The notes under the pieces: model-generated | Told to the model about the DNA's origin: nothing | Seen by the model: the letters and a program-made list of their open reading frames with translations, nothing else | Databases searched by the model: none | Part shown: positions 26,386 through 35,564 of the stretch, piece after piece | How positions within the stretch are numbered: position 1 is the stretch's first letter | Layout: each line of letters starts with the position of its first letter | DNA from: an uncultured Vampirovibrio sp. | Lineage (GTDB): Bacteria > Cyanobacteriota > Vampirovibrionia > Gastranaerophilales > Gastranaerophilaceae | Assembly: GCA_910577515.1 (NCBI GenBank) | Contig: CAJTLW010000007.1 | Span: 58,193-122,192 of the forward strand | DNA: 64,000 bases | Direction of reading: 5' to 3' | Program-made: the position numbers and the translations under genes

Positions 26386-26637
26386 ATGTTTACAAATTTG
26401 GTATCGTTAATTGCAAAATCACTCACAACTACACCTGCGCAGGTTACAAAAGTAAACACTAAACCCTCTAATTATAATCCGTTTGGAGCAGGTGAAAACC
26501 TTAATCCTTTCATGAATCCAGCTTTTAGTGGAAATCAAAACTATGCAAAAAATGCCCCCGTTCAAGGAGGCTATTTTGCCGGATATTATAACGGAAAACC
26601 AAATATAGTTGGACGAAAACTATTTATTGAGGTTTAG
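26386..26637 (+). CDS. Small hypothetical protein
   Basis: 83 residues; not recognised. AAGGAAAAGG lies just upstream of the ATG, so translation is likely. It contains asparagine/proline/aromatic segments NYNPFGAG, NPFMNPAFSGNQN and YFAGYYNGKPN and no membrane segment or signal. The NPAFSG segment resembles N-F-x-G motifs of other hypotheticals here. It is convergent with, and overlaps by 4 bases, the large hypothetical gene on the other strand. Function unknown. Confidence 0.6.
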   Translation: MFTNLVSLIAKSLTTTPAQVTKVNTKPSNYNPFGAGENLNPFMNPAFSGNQNYAKNAPVQGGYFAGYYNGKPNIVGRKLFIEV

Positions 26638-28100
26638 CCTTTCTTTCCAATTTGATTTTTTCCTTCAAACGCCATCTGGTGTCTGATTTTTTGTTCAAGA
26701 TTAGTTACCGCCTCGTTTTCTGTGCTTCCAGTCTTGTTTTTTCTTGCACCCAATACCACCTGAGTTTGCAAAATGCCAATTGCCCAAATGCCAAACGCAA
26801 TAGCTGAAACTATTGAGAGTCCTTTCGCTTTTCTTGCACCTTTAAGGTATTCTTTAGCCTTATCAGCAAAGCCAACAGCATCTCCCATACTATCAACCAT
26901 TTTTGTTAACTTTTTAAGGCTGCCTTGAACAGATTTTGTATTAATAAATCCAAGTGAATCAATCTCATCTGTTGCTTGTTTGATATCAAACATTCCAAGC
27001 TTCTTACCTACAACTTCACTTACAGTTGGAACATCTCCTGTATCTTTCAAGAATTTAACAATAGCATTATCGGGATTATCGTAAATGAAATTCAACAGCT
27101 TATTATCAACAGCGGCGTCTTTGCCAATTTTTTCAATATCAAAATCCTTCATAAATTTAGATAAAGAATCTTTTATGCTGTTATTTGCAAGATTTGATTC
27201 AAAACTGTCTGAAGCTAAAACATTGTAATCAAGGTCTGTATTTTTGTTAAATAATTTACCAAAAAGTAAATCAAAACCCTTTTGGATAGGATAAGCTAAA
27301 GGATAAAGAAATGCAATTTCAAATGCTTCTTTAATCATAACATCCCGTCTTTCACCATCCCGCGCGGTTTTATACCTTAATCCGGTTATGCCTACATCAA
27401 GCAATGATTGATTTAAAATAGGATTATACATAAAGGCAGATGCAACATCCCCAAGGCCTTTGAATGAAAGGTCTTTGGAAACTTTTTGTTTATTGTTTTT
27501 ATTTGAAGCATCAAATTTATCATAGAACATTTTTCCTGTTGCAGTTGTCTTAACGTTGTTATGCAAAGCGTTTTCCTGCATTTTATCAAGCATCACTTTG
27601 TGTTTTACTTTTTCTTCAGTACTTTTTTGTTTAAAAGTTATAATTTTTGTCAAAGCAAAGAGTGTTGCAAGAGTAGCAACTGCAAATTTGCTTACAAATA
27701 AAGCCTTTGTAAGATTTTTATTATTTAAAACAGTATTTAATGTTTTATATTGCTCTGTGCCTTCTTTTCCTTGTTCTTTAAGCTTATCCAGTGCAAATTC
27801 AATACTGTCAGCATTGCCTTTTTTTAATTTTTTAATATCTACATCAGAGCTTATATTAAAAGCCTTGTAGATAGTTTTATCCATTATTTTTTTAACTAGA
27901 GGCAAACCCCCAAGCCATATAGCGCTTGTTCCGTTCTCTTCAATAAATTTTTCAAAAGCATCATGTTTTCCGCCATCTTTGTGATATTGTGCAACAATAA
28001 CCTGATTTTGTATTAAATCTTTTGTAGCAATTGGAATAACAGAGCCTGTATTGTTCCCTAATGAACTTAATATATTTGTTGTTATGCTAGATAGTGACAT
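26634..28100 (-). CDS. Hypothetical protein with several hydrophobic segments
   Basis: 488 residues; no family recognised. Hydrophobic stretches occur at about 85-97, 135-155 (FVSKFAVATLATLFALTKI), 270-285 and 440-462 (LSIVSAIAFGIWAIGILQTQ), suggesting membrane association. Near the middle is SKDLSFKGLGDVASAF, which contains the F-K-G type motif. The segment AFEIAFLYPLAYPIQKGFD resembles a part of the 197-residue protein at 42.8 kb (KAFGEAIFQG ... AQKAMGKGFD), suggesting a dispersed family. AAGGAAAC lies near the ATG as a possible ribosome site. Function unknown. Confidence 0.65.
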   Translation of the reverse strand: MSLSSITTNILSSLGNNTGSVIPIATKDLIQNQVIVAQYHKDGGKHDAFEKFIEENGTSAIWLGGLPLVKKIMDKTIYKAFNISSDVDIKKLKKGNADSIEFALDKLKEQGKEGTEQYKTLNTVLNNKNLTKALFVSKFAVATLATLFALTKIITFKQKSTEEKVKHKVMLDKMQENALHNNVKTTATGKMFYDKFDASNKNNKQKVSKDLSFKGLGDVASAFMYNPILNQSLLDVGITGLRYKTARDGERRDVMIKEAFEIAFLYPLAYPIQKGFDLLFGKLFNKNTDLDYNVLASDSFESNLANNSIKDSLSKFMKDFDIEKIGKDAAVDNKLLNFIYDNPDNAIVKFLKDTGDVPTVSEVVGKKLGMFDIKQATDEIDSLGFINTKSVQGSLKKLTKMVDSMGDAVGFADKAKEYLKGARKAKGLSIVSAIAFGIWAIGILQTQVVLGARKNKTGSTENEAVTNLEQKIRHQMAFEGKNQIGKKG

Positions 28101-28327
28101 TTTATCATTGTTTCCTTATTAATTAATAAATACTACAATCCCCAAATAAGGTTCATTAACCTTTGATAAAGCGCACATCTTCGAGATTTATTGTTTATTT
28201 TCATAAAATTCACTTCACTTCCTATACTTATCTATTAACGTTTCTAATAACTTTTTATTGCTACTTTTTAAACTTTTTTTAAAATAATTTAAAGGTGTTT
28301 GGCATTTTTATGGCATTAATTAAAACT

Positions 28328-28359
28328 AAAAAAAGCCTCCCTTTTACAAGGAAGGCTTT
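28328..28359. terminator. Terminator of the 31-residue small gene
   Basis: AAAGCCTCCCTT pairs with AAGGAAGGCTTT around TTAC with one mismatch. On the minus strand the stem is followed by seven T. Confidence 0.8.
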
Positions 28360-28378
28360 AAATCTTTTAAAAACTTTT

Positions 28379-28474
28379 TTATTTCACGTTTTCGTTTTTA
28401 ATAAAGACAAAGGCAAAGCATTCCTTGTTTTCATTAAATAAAATACGTCGAACAAATTCAAATAATTTTTTCAT
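28379..28474 (-). CDS. Small basic protein, 31 residues
   Basis: An ATG at 28474 preceded by AAGGAT (9 bases) opens a 31-codon frame: MKKLFEFVRRILFNENKE then CFAFVFIKNENVK. A strong terminator begins 20 bases after the stop. The combination of ribosome site, short frame and private terminator argues for a real small gene. The N-terminal half could form a basic amphipathic helix. Nothing recognised; a leader peptide or a small membrane-associated protein are possible. It is too short for family assignment. Confidence 0.45.
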   Translation of the reverse strand: MKKLFEFVRRILFNENKECFAFVFIKNENVK

Positions 28475-28577
28475 TACTTAATCCTTAAACCATAATAACT
28501 TTAATTAAGCAAACACATTCTACAACCAATATGAAATTTTTGCAACCCCATGCCTAAAACCTCTTAAACACTGGTTT

Positions 28578-28955
28578 TTAAGCTAAATGTAAATTATCAG
28601 TCAAAGTTATTTTTAATTTCCCGGCCTCAGGGTTCATGATTTCTAAAATTATCTTATTCAAGCCTTCTTTTAAACAGTTTGCGCCGTCTAAAAGTTTCAT
28701 GGTACCTTCCTGATTAAGCCTGAAATTAATAGGGTTTAATTCATCCACCTTCGTTGCCAAAAGCTCAATTCCGCCGGTTACAAAGCTTATAACATCTTTT
28801 TTAAAAATATAATCATTTATCTGAATACTCTCTAAGCCTGAAATTACTCCTGGCCCTAAAACATTCTTCAAATCAAACTCAATTCCTTTATCGGTTTTTC
28901 TTAAAGAACCTTTTTTATAGACTCTTTTAATTAAAAAATCCGGTAACACAGCCAT
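28578..28955 (-). CDS. Hypothetical protein downstream of the GH35 gene
   Basis: 125 residues. The sequence is mostly beta-strand with PDFLIKRVYKKGSL, GIEFDLKNVLGPGVISG and NPINFRLNQEGTMKLLDG, without signal or membrane segments. The style resembles a small conserved beta-sandwich protein seen in some bacteria next to carbohydrate genes, but I cannot name a family. It follows the GH35 gene by 85 bases on the same strand and could be co-transcribed. Function unknown. Confidence 0.65.
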   Translation of the reverse strand: MAVLPDFLIKRVYKKGSLRKTDKGIEFDLKNVLGPGVISGLESIQINDYIFKKDVISFVTGGIELLATKVDELNPINFRLNQEGTMKLLDGANCLKEGLNKIILEIMNPEAGKLKITLTDNLHLA

Positions 28956-29040
28956 ACCTTAAAATCTCCTTTCAAAATATCATTTCTTAAGGGGAATACT
29001 ACATTTGTATTATCGGCATTTAATCTGCAAAACTTTAATT

Positions 29041-30486
29041 TTACAAATTAAACCCCTCCCATACTTTATAATTCTCAACCTTTAAAATAATATTTTCAAG
29101 GTAATTTTTATAATCAAACACAGATTTTATTCTGTGGCTTTTCTCCCAAACCACGATTTTAAGAATGTTTTGCCCCTCTGATTGTTTCTTTAAAAAATGA
29201 GGAGGAAGATAAAATTTTTCCTGCGGCGAATTGTTTCTGATAAACCGCCCGATTTTGATATCGTTCAAAAATATTGTTGCGCGCCTGAAAGGAGTTTTAT
29301 TCATATCTAAAACAAACGGCGCAAAAACATCATCCGATAAATAAATATCAGGAATTTCAAAACTATTCTCTAAAAGCGCCAAATACGGTGCCTGATTGTC
29401 ATTTACAGGGCGTTTATCAATTGAAATTCTGCCCCTTATTTTCCAATCAATTTTCTCATTTGTATCAGTTTTAAAATAAATTAACCCTCTGGGTGTGCCG
29501 ATATCATTGGTAAATCCTTTATCAAACCCCAAATTTTGCACTAAAATTGTTATTTCATTTTCATGCTTTTCTAATAATTCAGACGGTATTAAAACAGACA
29601 AATGCTCATCCACCTGGCACAAATTATCATATTTATAGCTATTTCTGTTCAATAATTCTCTGCCATTAATATAAATTGCAAAAATATGTCTTGCAGTAAT
29701 TGAAATTTCTGTGACTTTTTGTGAAATTTTCCCCTTATACCATACAAATTCAGAATAAACATCAGAACAAAACGAATCACAAAGCGTAAAATCATCATTA
29801 TGATGTACGCTCTTCCAGCCTGAATAATCAAACCCTTCTTCGATTTCAGGTGCCGTAAAATATACATCAAAATCTGTTAATTTAATCTTCTTTTTATCAA
29901 GCTTCGGCTCATACAGTCTTTCTTCAAAGCCATTTTCAATAGAATAAGTTTTAATTTTTCTTAAACTATTACAGAAAATTTTCCCTGAAGGATATACAAA
30001 ACTCGCGCCAAAAACAAGCTTATTATCGATTTTCCAGGCATCATTAGAAATTTTTCTAGGTATAAAAATAAAGTTTGTAACTTTATTCCCATCATTAAAT
30101 TCTAAGCTTGAAAAAGGCTCTCTATCCCCTGAAACCACCATTTCAAGCCCGTCTGCATCTTTTAATTTTATACTGTTTTTAACATCAGATATAAGAAAAA
30201 CCGTTTCAACATCACCATCTTCAAGCCTTGCAAAGATTTCCAAGCCGGATTTTACAATCTCGGCCGCTTTTAATTTTAAATTTAAAGGCAAAATCTTCAT
30301 ATCGTAAGCATCTATACAAACGCCGTCCATATAGGTTTCAAGGTGGTTTAGGTTCCTTAAAAATTCCCATTTGCAACTATTTATTTTATCTTCACGTATT
30401 TTTGCAAAACAATTTTCACAAACCTCAAAACCCGCCCCGGAAGCTAAATCTACAGGCTCCGTTTCACACAAATTGAAGGCATCCAA
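29041..30486 (-). pseudogene. C-terminal part of GH35 beta-galactosidase-like gene, after in-frame stop
   Basis: 481 residues if read from a TTG at 30486, but no ribosome site precedes that codon. It is in the same frame as the upstream GH35 catalytic segment, separated by one TAA at 30499-30501 and four intervening sense codons. Content fits the post-catalytic region of GH35 enzymes: an early linker (FLDAFNLCETEPVDLASG), then beta-rich jelly-roll-like domains (ITARHIFAIYINGRELLNRN; PFRRATIFLNDIKIGRFI) that typically carry a carbohydrate-binding role. The best explanation is one gene of about 820 codons split by a nonsense mutation; two coupled polypeptides or readthrough are alternatives. 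Confidence 0.7.
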
Positions 30487-30498
30487 AAAATAATTTAT

Positions 30499-31500
30499 TT
30501 ATTTTGCTTTTTTAAAATTATCCCGAATAGCCCCAAATTCACTAATTGGCGCTGCAAAATCATAGCTTGTATACACTTCATCTGCCGCCATATCGAGAAT
30601 GTTTGTACCACCCGCTGCCATATAATGGTTAAAAATCGTTACCCCGTTTGCAATTGCAGTTTTTGTCATTATATTAATATGGTTAAACCCGAGATTTTCC
30701 CTGATATTTTCATATCCGCACCCAAGCCACTTATCATACCATCCCGCCTGCAATTCAGCCACAAAAAGCGGTGAAAAATCGTTAAATTCGCGAACAACAT
30801 CTTCAAGATTATCAAGCGTATCAAAGGCAAAAATGCTGTCCTTCCAAGAGTTTGAAGGATTTATAAAAGGGTAAATATCACAGGCATAAATATCTGTAAC
30901 ATCACTGTAAAGTCCTGCTATATAGGCATCATTATGAAAAACCGGCGCCTTAATCCCTGCGTTCTTCACAATTTGTGCTAATTCTTCAATATATTCAGTT
31001 TCTCCGCCGTTTGTTGAATATTCATTTTCTACCTGTATTAAAATCACATTTTCAAAATCTTTAATTATAGGTAAAAGCGCATTATACCAGCCCTTTAGAG
31101 CTTCCATAAAGTTCTTTGAATAAACGTAATCCCCTTCTTTTCTGTTTCTTATAATGGCATTTTTATCCTTAAAAAGCCAGTAGGGAATACCGCCTCCGGA
31201 TAATTCGGCATTAATATAAGGGCCTGGGCGTGCTATTATAAAAAGTCCCAAATCACGCGCAATATCTAATAATTCGCGGATATTTTTATAATCCGAAAAA
31301 TCATAAAATCCGCGCTTTGGCGAATGAAAACTCCAGCAAAAATAAAGGTCAACAGCGTTATACCCGCCTGCCTTCATTTTAGAGAGCCTGTCTTGCCATT
31401 CATTTTTTCCGAAAGTGTGAAAATAGTGCAGTGAGCCACTTTTTATAAAGGTTCTTTTCCCGTTAATAATTAAGGAATTTTTATCAAAAACACAATCCAT
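30499..31500 (-). pseudogene. N-terminal catalytic part of GH35 beta-galactosidase-like gene
   Basis: 333 residues before the in-frame TAA. A TIM-barrel glycosidase of family GH35: FIKSGSLHYFHTFGKNEWQD, GGYNAVDLYFCWSFHSPKRG, RPGPYINAELSGGGIPYW, the acid/base Glu in QVENEYS (about residue 160) and the nucleophile Glu in LFVAELQAGWYD. Typical GH35 enzymes release terminal beta-galactose and are 580-800 residues long, so the barrel alone is truncated, although both catalytic Glu are kept. No signal peptide is seen, so it would be cytoplasmic. The barrel ends at the stop, where related proteins continue directly into the accessory domains. Confidence 0.8.
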
Positions 31501-31745
31501 ATTCTTATTTTAAAGCATATTTCAAACACTTTCAACCCATTCTTTGGACGTTTAAGTACCCAACAAAACCCATACTATACAACTATATGTAGAAACGTAA
31601 AAATTTATTAAGTTGTTTGCATAGCATTGTAATTTATGTAATAATTATAAATGTTAATAGTCTAACCATTCCTTTCTTGACTTATGCGGTTTGTTTACAA
31701 ATCGCATTTTATTTTGCTTAAAAATATTCAAAAAAACAAATCAAA
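31501..31745. other. AT-rich intergenic region with one hairpin
   Basis: No convincing gene. A 10-bp inverted repeat (TGCGGTTTGT at 31685 pairing with ACAAATCGCA) is followed by TTTTATTTT on the plus strand and may be a terminator for an unseen short transcript or part of a leader. TTTACA followed 18 bases later by TTAAAA could be a promoter for the palindromic RNA downstream. Confidence 0.35.
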
Positions 31746-31936
31746 GAGCCTTAGTGCAAAAAAATATAGCACCAAGCATAAGAGAATAAGAATTTCTTAG
31801 TGAACATATAAAGTGAGCATGTTTGAACCCGTGCGCTTTTCAGCTGAAAGCACGGGTGAGTTTGCGAACAATAAAAGGTAAGCTTAGAAATTCTATGAAC
31901 GTTGCCAAACTGCTATATTTTTTTGCACTAAGGCTC
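31746..31936 (+). ncRNA. 191-base rod-like palindromic RNA, 6S-like, or small inverted-repeat element
   Basis: The first and last 26 bases (31746-31771 and 31911-31936) are perfect reverse complements starting GAGCCTTAGTGC. Inside them is a mostly unpaired stretch of about 13-16 bases on each side, then a second stem (AGAATTTCTTAG with CTTAGAAATTCT), and an apical GC-rich hairpin (CCCGTG pairing with CACGGG around a CTTT/AAAG stem). A closing stem, a central bubble and a terminal stem of total length near 190 is the 6S RNA architecture, which regulates RNA polymerase. I recognise the shape only, not a sequence family. No target-site duplication is seen, but a MITE remains possible. It lies upstream of ruvC. 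Confidence 0.4.
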
Positions 31937-31969
31937 CTACTATAAACATTAATACAATAATAAAACCGT

Positions 31970-31977
31970 GGTATAAT
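31970..31977 (+). promoter_or_regulatory. Extended -10 promoter of ruvC, predicts leaderless mRNA
   Basis: TGGTATAAT (extended -10, with the TATAAT hexamer at 31972-31977) ends 7 bases before the ruvC ATG at 31985. TTAATA lies 17 bases upstream of the hexamer as a weak -35. Confidence 0.55.
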
Positions 31978-31984
31978 AAAGGGC

Positions 31985-32458
31985 ATGAGGATTTTAGGAA
32001 TCGACCCGGGGATAGGAATTACAGGCTACAGCATCATTGAAGCCGATGAAAAAGGCTATGAATTAATCAATTCAGGCAGTATTCAAACCGATAAATCAAG
32101 CCCTACAGCCAAAAGGCTGGTTGAGCTTTATGATGATATGATGGAAATTTGCCGCCTTTATACTCCTGATGCCGCCGCTATTGAGCAATTGTTCTTCTTT
32201 AAAAACCAAAAAACCATAATCCCCGTAGCGGAAGCAAGAGGCGTAATCCTTATGGCGCTTGAAAAATCAGGAATTAAAACAGCAGAGTACACACCGCTCA
32301 CCGTAAAGCAGGTTTTAACAGGCCACGGCAGGGCAGATAAATCTGAAGTGCGCACCATGGTTGAAAAATTTATAACACTAAATCAAAATACAAAATTGGA
32401 CGATACTGTAGATTCAATAGCCATAGGTATTTGCCACGCAAGAAACACAATATTTTAA
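31985..32458 (+). CDS. ruvC: Crossover junction endodeoxyribonuclease RuvC
   Basis: 157 residues, the normal length. Starts MRILGIDPGIGITGYSII with the first catalytic Asp; further acidic catalytic residues are in AAAIEQLFFFKN (Glu), and HGRADKSEV and DDTVDSIAIGICH carry the last Asp/His. It resolves Holliday junctions with RuvAB. No ruvA/ruvB are adjacent. The start is fixed by an extended -10 element placed 7 bases upstream with no ribosome site. A membrane protein gene follows 11 bases after the stop. Confidence 0.95.
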   Translation: MRILGIDPGIGITGYSIIEADEKGYELINSGSIQTDKSSPTAKRLVELYDDMMEICRLYTPDAAAIEQLFFFKNQKTIIPVAEARGVILMALEKSGIKTAEYTPLTVKQVLTGHGRADKSEVRTMVEKFITLNQNTKLDDTVDSIAIGICHARNTIF

Positions 32459-32469
32459 AGGAAAATAAT

Positions 32470-32916
32470 ATGTCTTTAAATGTCATCACATTAAAAAATA
32501 CTGCAATTTATAGCGCCATATTCGGTGCAGGGCTTGGGGTTTGCGCTCTTATACCTGCGCTAATGCCCGTTATCAGCTTATTTTTGCTTCCTTTTTTATC
32601 AGGAATTATTGTGCTTTTGGCTTTAAAAAAATTAAGCCCTGCCACCCTAAATGACTTATCTACAAGGGATTTTGCAATTCTTGGAGGCATTTCAGGCACA
32701 ATATGTCTTGCTGCATTTTTAATTATTTTTTCACCAATGGTTTTAATTTTAAAAATTTTAATAAAAAATTATTACACTTATGGAATAGATTTTTTAAATT
32801 TTTTCCTTGCATCTGTTCTTATTGCCTCAATTATGTTGATTTTCTTTGCAACAAACGCTGCAGGAGGGCTGCTTGCGGGCTTTTTATTTAACTGGTTTAA
32901 TGAAAAATCAGGTTAA
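32470..32916 (+). CDS. Hypothetical small integral membrane protein
   Basis: 148 residues from the ATG at 32470, chosen because AAAGGAAA precedes it; a longer frame overlapping ruvC is possible but unsupported. Four hydrophobic segments are predicted at about 12-30, 32-50, 68-95 and 110-140 (AILGGISGTICLAAFLIIF; ASVLIASIMLIFFATNAAGG). No family recognised. Close spacing to ruvC implies co-transcription but not shared function. Probably inner membrane. Confidence 0.7.
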   Translation: MSLNVITLKNTAIYSAIFGAGLGVCALIPALMPVISLFLLPFLSGIIVLLALKKLSPATLNDLSTRDFAILGGISGTICLAAFLIIFSPMVLILKILIKNYYTYGIDFLNFFLASVLIASIMLIFFATNAAGGLLAGFLFNWFNEKSG

Positions 32917-33067
32917 CAATTGTAAAATAACGCATTTTATAGTGCATTTTTTGCCTGTTTTTCAGGTAAAATTTGTTAGAAATTGCAAATATTTTTTTTA
33001 AGCAAAAACAAGTAAAGCCCTTATATAGCTTAAAAATTTAAAAATAAACAGGAGTAAAATAGAGATT

Positions 33068-34198
33068 ATGAGCAGCTTTCAATCTGAAATAAAAACTATA
33101 GAATGGCACAAAACCAAATCAGGCGGGTATTCAATAATGGTTGATCAAACCAAAATTCCATACGCGTTTGAAAAAGTGGAAGTTAAAACCCTAAATTCAA
33201 TGTATAACGCTATAAAAACAATGATAGTAAGGGGTGCGCCTGCTATAGGTATCGCAGGTGCGCATGGTTGTGCGCTTTTTGCGCTTGAACTTCTTGCAAA
33301 AATTGCTCCAAAAGAAGCTTTGGAGGATATAACAAAAACATCAATCCCTCTAAATATTGATAAAAATGAAAAAAAATCATTTTTTGAAGAACTGGAAAAG
33401 GGCTTTGATTACCTGAATTCCTCGCGCCCGACTGCAGTAAACCTCTCTTGGGCAATAACAGAGCAAAAAAAAGTAGTTAAAAACTCTAAAACCCTTGATT
33501 TAAGAGAACTTTGCGTGAATTTGATTAATAACGCAATTAAGCTTGAAAATGAAGATATTGAAATAAATAAAAAAATTGGAGATTACGGTGCCACAGTAGT
33601 TCCAAAAGGTGCAGGAATCTTAACCCATTGTAACGCAGGGGCTTTAGCGACAGTAGGATACGGAACAGCCCTTGGTGTCATAAGAAGCGCTTTTGCAAAA
33701 GACAATACAATAGAAGTTTATGCTGATGAAACAAGACCCAGAGGGCAGGGTGCAAAAATTACAACCTTTGAACTTGTACGTGATAAAATTCCTGTAACCC
33801 TTATTACAGACGGTATGTGCAGCTATTTTATGAGAAATAAAATGATAGATATGGTAGTAGTTGGAGCAGACAGAATTGCTGCAAACGGCGATACTGCAAA
33901 TAAAATCGGCACATCAACAGTTGCAATTGCAGCCAAATACTACAATATCCCGTTTTATGTAGCGGCACCAAAATCTACAATTGATTTATCAATAAAATCT
34001 GGAAATGACATTATAATTGAACTTCGCGATGAAGAAGAAGTGACAATGGTAAACGGAAAAAGGATTTGCGCAGAAGGTGTAAAAATCATCAACCCAAGTT
34101 TTGACATTACCGATAATTCACTCATAGCAGGTATTATAACCGAAGACGGTATATTTAAACCGGAAGAACTTGAAGAAAAGCTCACTACCTCGGTTTAA
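33068..34198 (+). CDS. mtnA: S-methyl-5-thioribose-1-phosphate isomerase
   Basis: 376 residues. MtnA converts methylthioribose 1-phosphate to methylthioribulose 1-phosphate in the methionine salvage pathway; it belongs to the eIF2B-alpha-like fold. Diagnostic segments: MIVRGAPAIGIAGAHGCALF, ILTHCNAGALATVGYGTALG (catalytic Cys), VYADETRPRGQGAKITTFEL and VVVGADRIAANGDTANKIGT (catalytic Asp). AGGAG precedes the ATG by about 14 bases. No other salvage genes are adjacent; such isomerases sometimes serve SAM by-product disposal in incomplete pathways. The call is firm by motifs. Confidence 0.93.
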   Translation: MSSFQSEIKTIEWHKTKSGGYSIMVDQTKIPYAFEKVEVKTLNSMYNAIKTMIVRGAPAIGIAGAHGCALFALELLAKIAPKEALEDITKTSIPLNIDKNEKKSFFEELEKGFDYLNSSRPTAVNLSWAITEQKKVVKNSKTLDLRELCVNLINNAIKLENEDIEINKKIGDYGATVVPKGAGILTHCNAGALATVGYGTALGVIRSAFAKDNTIEVYADETRPRGQGAKITTFELVRDKIPVTLITDGMCSYFMRNKMIDMVVVGADRIAANGDTANKIGTSTVAIAAKYYNIPFYVAAPKSTIDLSIKSGNDIIIELRDEEEVTMVNGKRICAEGVKIINPSFDITDNSLIAGIITEDGIFKPEELEEKLTTSV

Positions 34199-34244
34199 AA
34201 TAGTGTCTTAAATAACAATTAAAATAACAAAAAGGAGTATAAAT

Positions 34245-35348
34245 ATGACAAGAGAATGCGGCAGAGTGTACAATTTTTCAGCAGGGCCGGCTGTTTTACC
34301 GGAAGAAGTGCTAAAACAGGCAGCAGATGAAATGATGAATTATCAAAATTCAGGAATGTCTGTAATGGAGATGTCTCACAGGTCTAAAACCTATGACAGC
34401 ATTATAAAAACAGCAGAAAAAGACCTAAGAGAGCTTTTGAACATCCCTGATAACTATAAAGTACTGTTTTTACAGGGCGGAGCGCACCTTCAATTTTCTA
34501 TGGTGCCAATTAACCTTCTAAAATCAGACGGGACAGGGGTTGCAGACTATATTGTAACCGGCCAGTGGGCAAAAAAAGCCTATGCCGAAGCTCAAAAATA
34601 TGGTAAAATCAACAAAATTGCAACTTCTGAGGATAAAACTTTCTCGTATATCCCTGATTGCAGTGATTTACCTGTGTCTGAGGATGCTGCTTATGTCTAT
34701 ATTTGCGAAAATAACACAATTTACGGCACAAAATTCCACAAATTGCCCAACACTAAAGGAAAAATTCTTGTTGCAGATATGTCATCCTGTTTCTTATCAG
34801 AACCTGTAGATATTACAAAATACGGGCTTATTTATGCAGGCGTACAGAAAAATGTAGGCCCTGCTGGTGTTCAAATTGTAATAATCCGCGAAGACCTTAT
34901 CAGAGAAGACCTTCCATCCTGGTGTCCTACAATGTTAAAATATAAAACCCATGCTGATAACGACAGCCTTTATAACACCCCTCCGGCTTACGGCATCTAC
35001 ATTTGCGGTCTTGTATTCAAATGGCTTAAAAAACTTGGCGGCTTAGAAAAAATGAAAGAATTAAACGAAAAGAAAGCAAAAATTTTATACGATTTTCTTG
35101 ATTCTTCAAAACTTTTCAAAGGCACTGTCGAAAAGGATTCAAGGTCTTTAATGAATGTTCCTTTTATAACAGGAAATGAAGAAATGGATAAAAAATTCAT
35201 TGAAGAAGCTAAAAATGCAGGACTTGTTCAATTAAAAGGCCACAGAAGCGTTGGTGGCATGCGCGCTTCTATCTATAATGCAATGCCAATTGAAGGCGTT
35301 GAAGCACTTGTTGAATTTATGAAAAAATTTGAACAGGAAAACGCATAA
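34245..35348 (+). CDS. serC: Phosphoserine aminotransferase
   Basis: 367 residues, class V PLP aminotransferase of serine biosynthesis (3-phosphohydroxypyruvate to phosphoserine). Signature start RVYNFSAGPAVLPEEVL, then GMSVMEMSHRSK, FLQGGAHLQFSMVP, the region around VADMSSCFLSEP, and the PLP lysine in IYAGVQKNVGPAGV. AAAGGAG lies 8-9 bases upstream. A strong terminator follows, after which a 72-bp tandem repeat separates it from glmS. Sequence is typical throughout. Confidence 0.95.
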   Translation: MTRECGRVYNFSAGPAVLPEEVLKQAADEMMNYQNSGMSVMEMSHRSKTYDSIIKTAEKDLRELLNIPDNYKVLFLQGGAHLQFSMVPINLLKSDGTGVADYIVTGQWAKKAYAEAQKYGKINKIATSEDKTFSYIPDCSDLPVSEDAAYVYICENNTIYGTKFHKLPNTKGKILVADMSSCFLSEPVDITKYGLIYAGVQKNVGPAGVQIVIIREDLIREDLPSWCPTMLKYKTHADNDSLYNTPPAYGIYICGLVFKWLKKLGGLEKMKELNEKKAKILYDFLDSSKLFKGTVEKDSRSLMNVPFITGNEEMDKKFIEEAKNAGLVQLKGHRSVGGMRASIYNAMPIEGVEALVEFMKKFEQENA

Positions 35349-35360
35349 TAAAAACACTTT

Positions 35361-35386
35361 AAAAAGCCCGTTAATTCGGGCTTTTT
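35361..35386 (+). terminator. Terminator of serC
   Basis: AAAAAGCCCG pairs with CGGGCTTTTT around TTAATT, ending in a T-run. Confidence 0.9.
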
Positions 35387-35388
35387 GC

Positions 35389-35564
35389 TATCTTTATCAA
35401 ATCTTAATTTGCAAATAAAAGATTGTAACAAACTGTCGTTATGTAAATTTTATTGCAAATTATCTTTATCAAATCTTAATTTGCAAATAAAAGATTGTAA
35501 CAAACTGTCGTTATGTAAATTTTATTGCAAATTATCTTTATCAAATCTTAATTTGCAAATAAAA
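35389..35564. repeat. 72-bp direct tandem repeat, 2.4 copies
   Basis: Two identical 72-base units (35389-35460 and 35461-35532) are followed by 32 bases of a third (35533-35564). Each unit carries imperfect inverted segments (ATTTGCAAATAAAA and TTTTATTGCAAAT). The array fills the gap between the serC terminator and the glmS leader. The period is a multiple of three, so one frame stays open (24-residue repeat), but there is no ribosome site and the composition is not protein-like. Confidence 0.95.

Noticed and set aside
32917..33067. SAM riboswitch upstream of mtnA
   Set aside because: The leader is AT-rich without the expected paired helices or conserved core; only a ribosome site AGGAG is seen.
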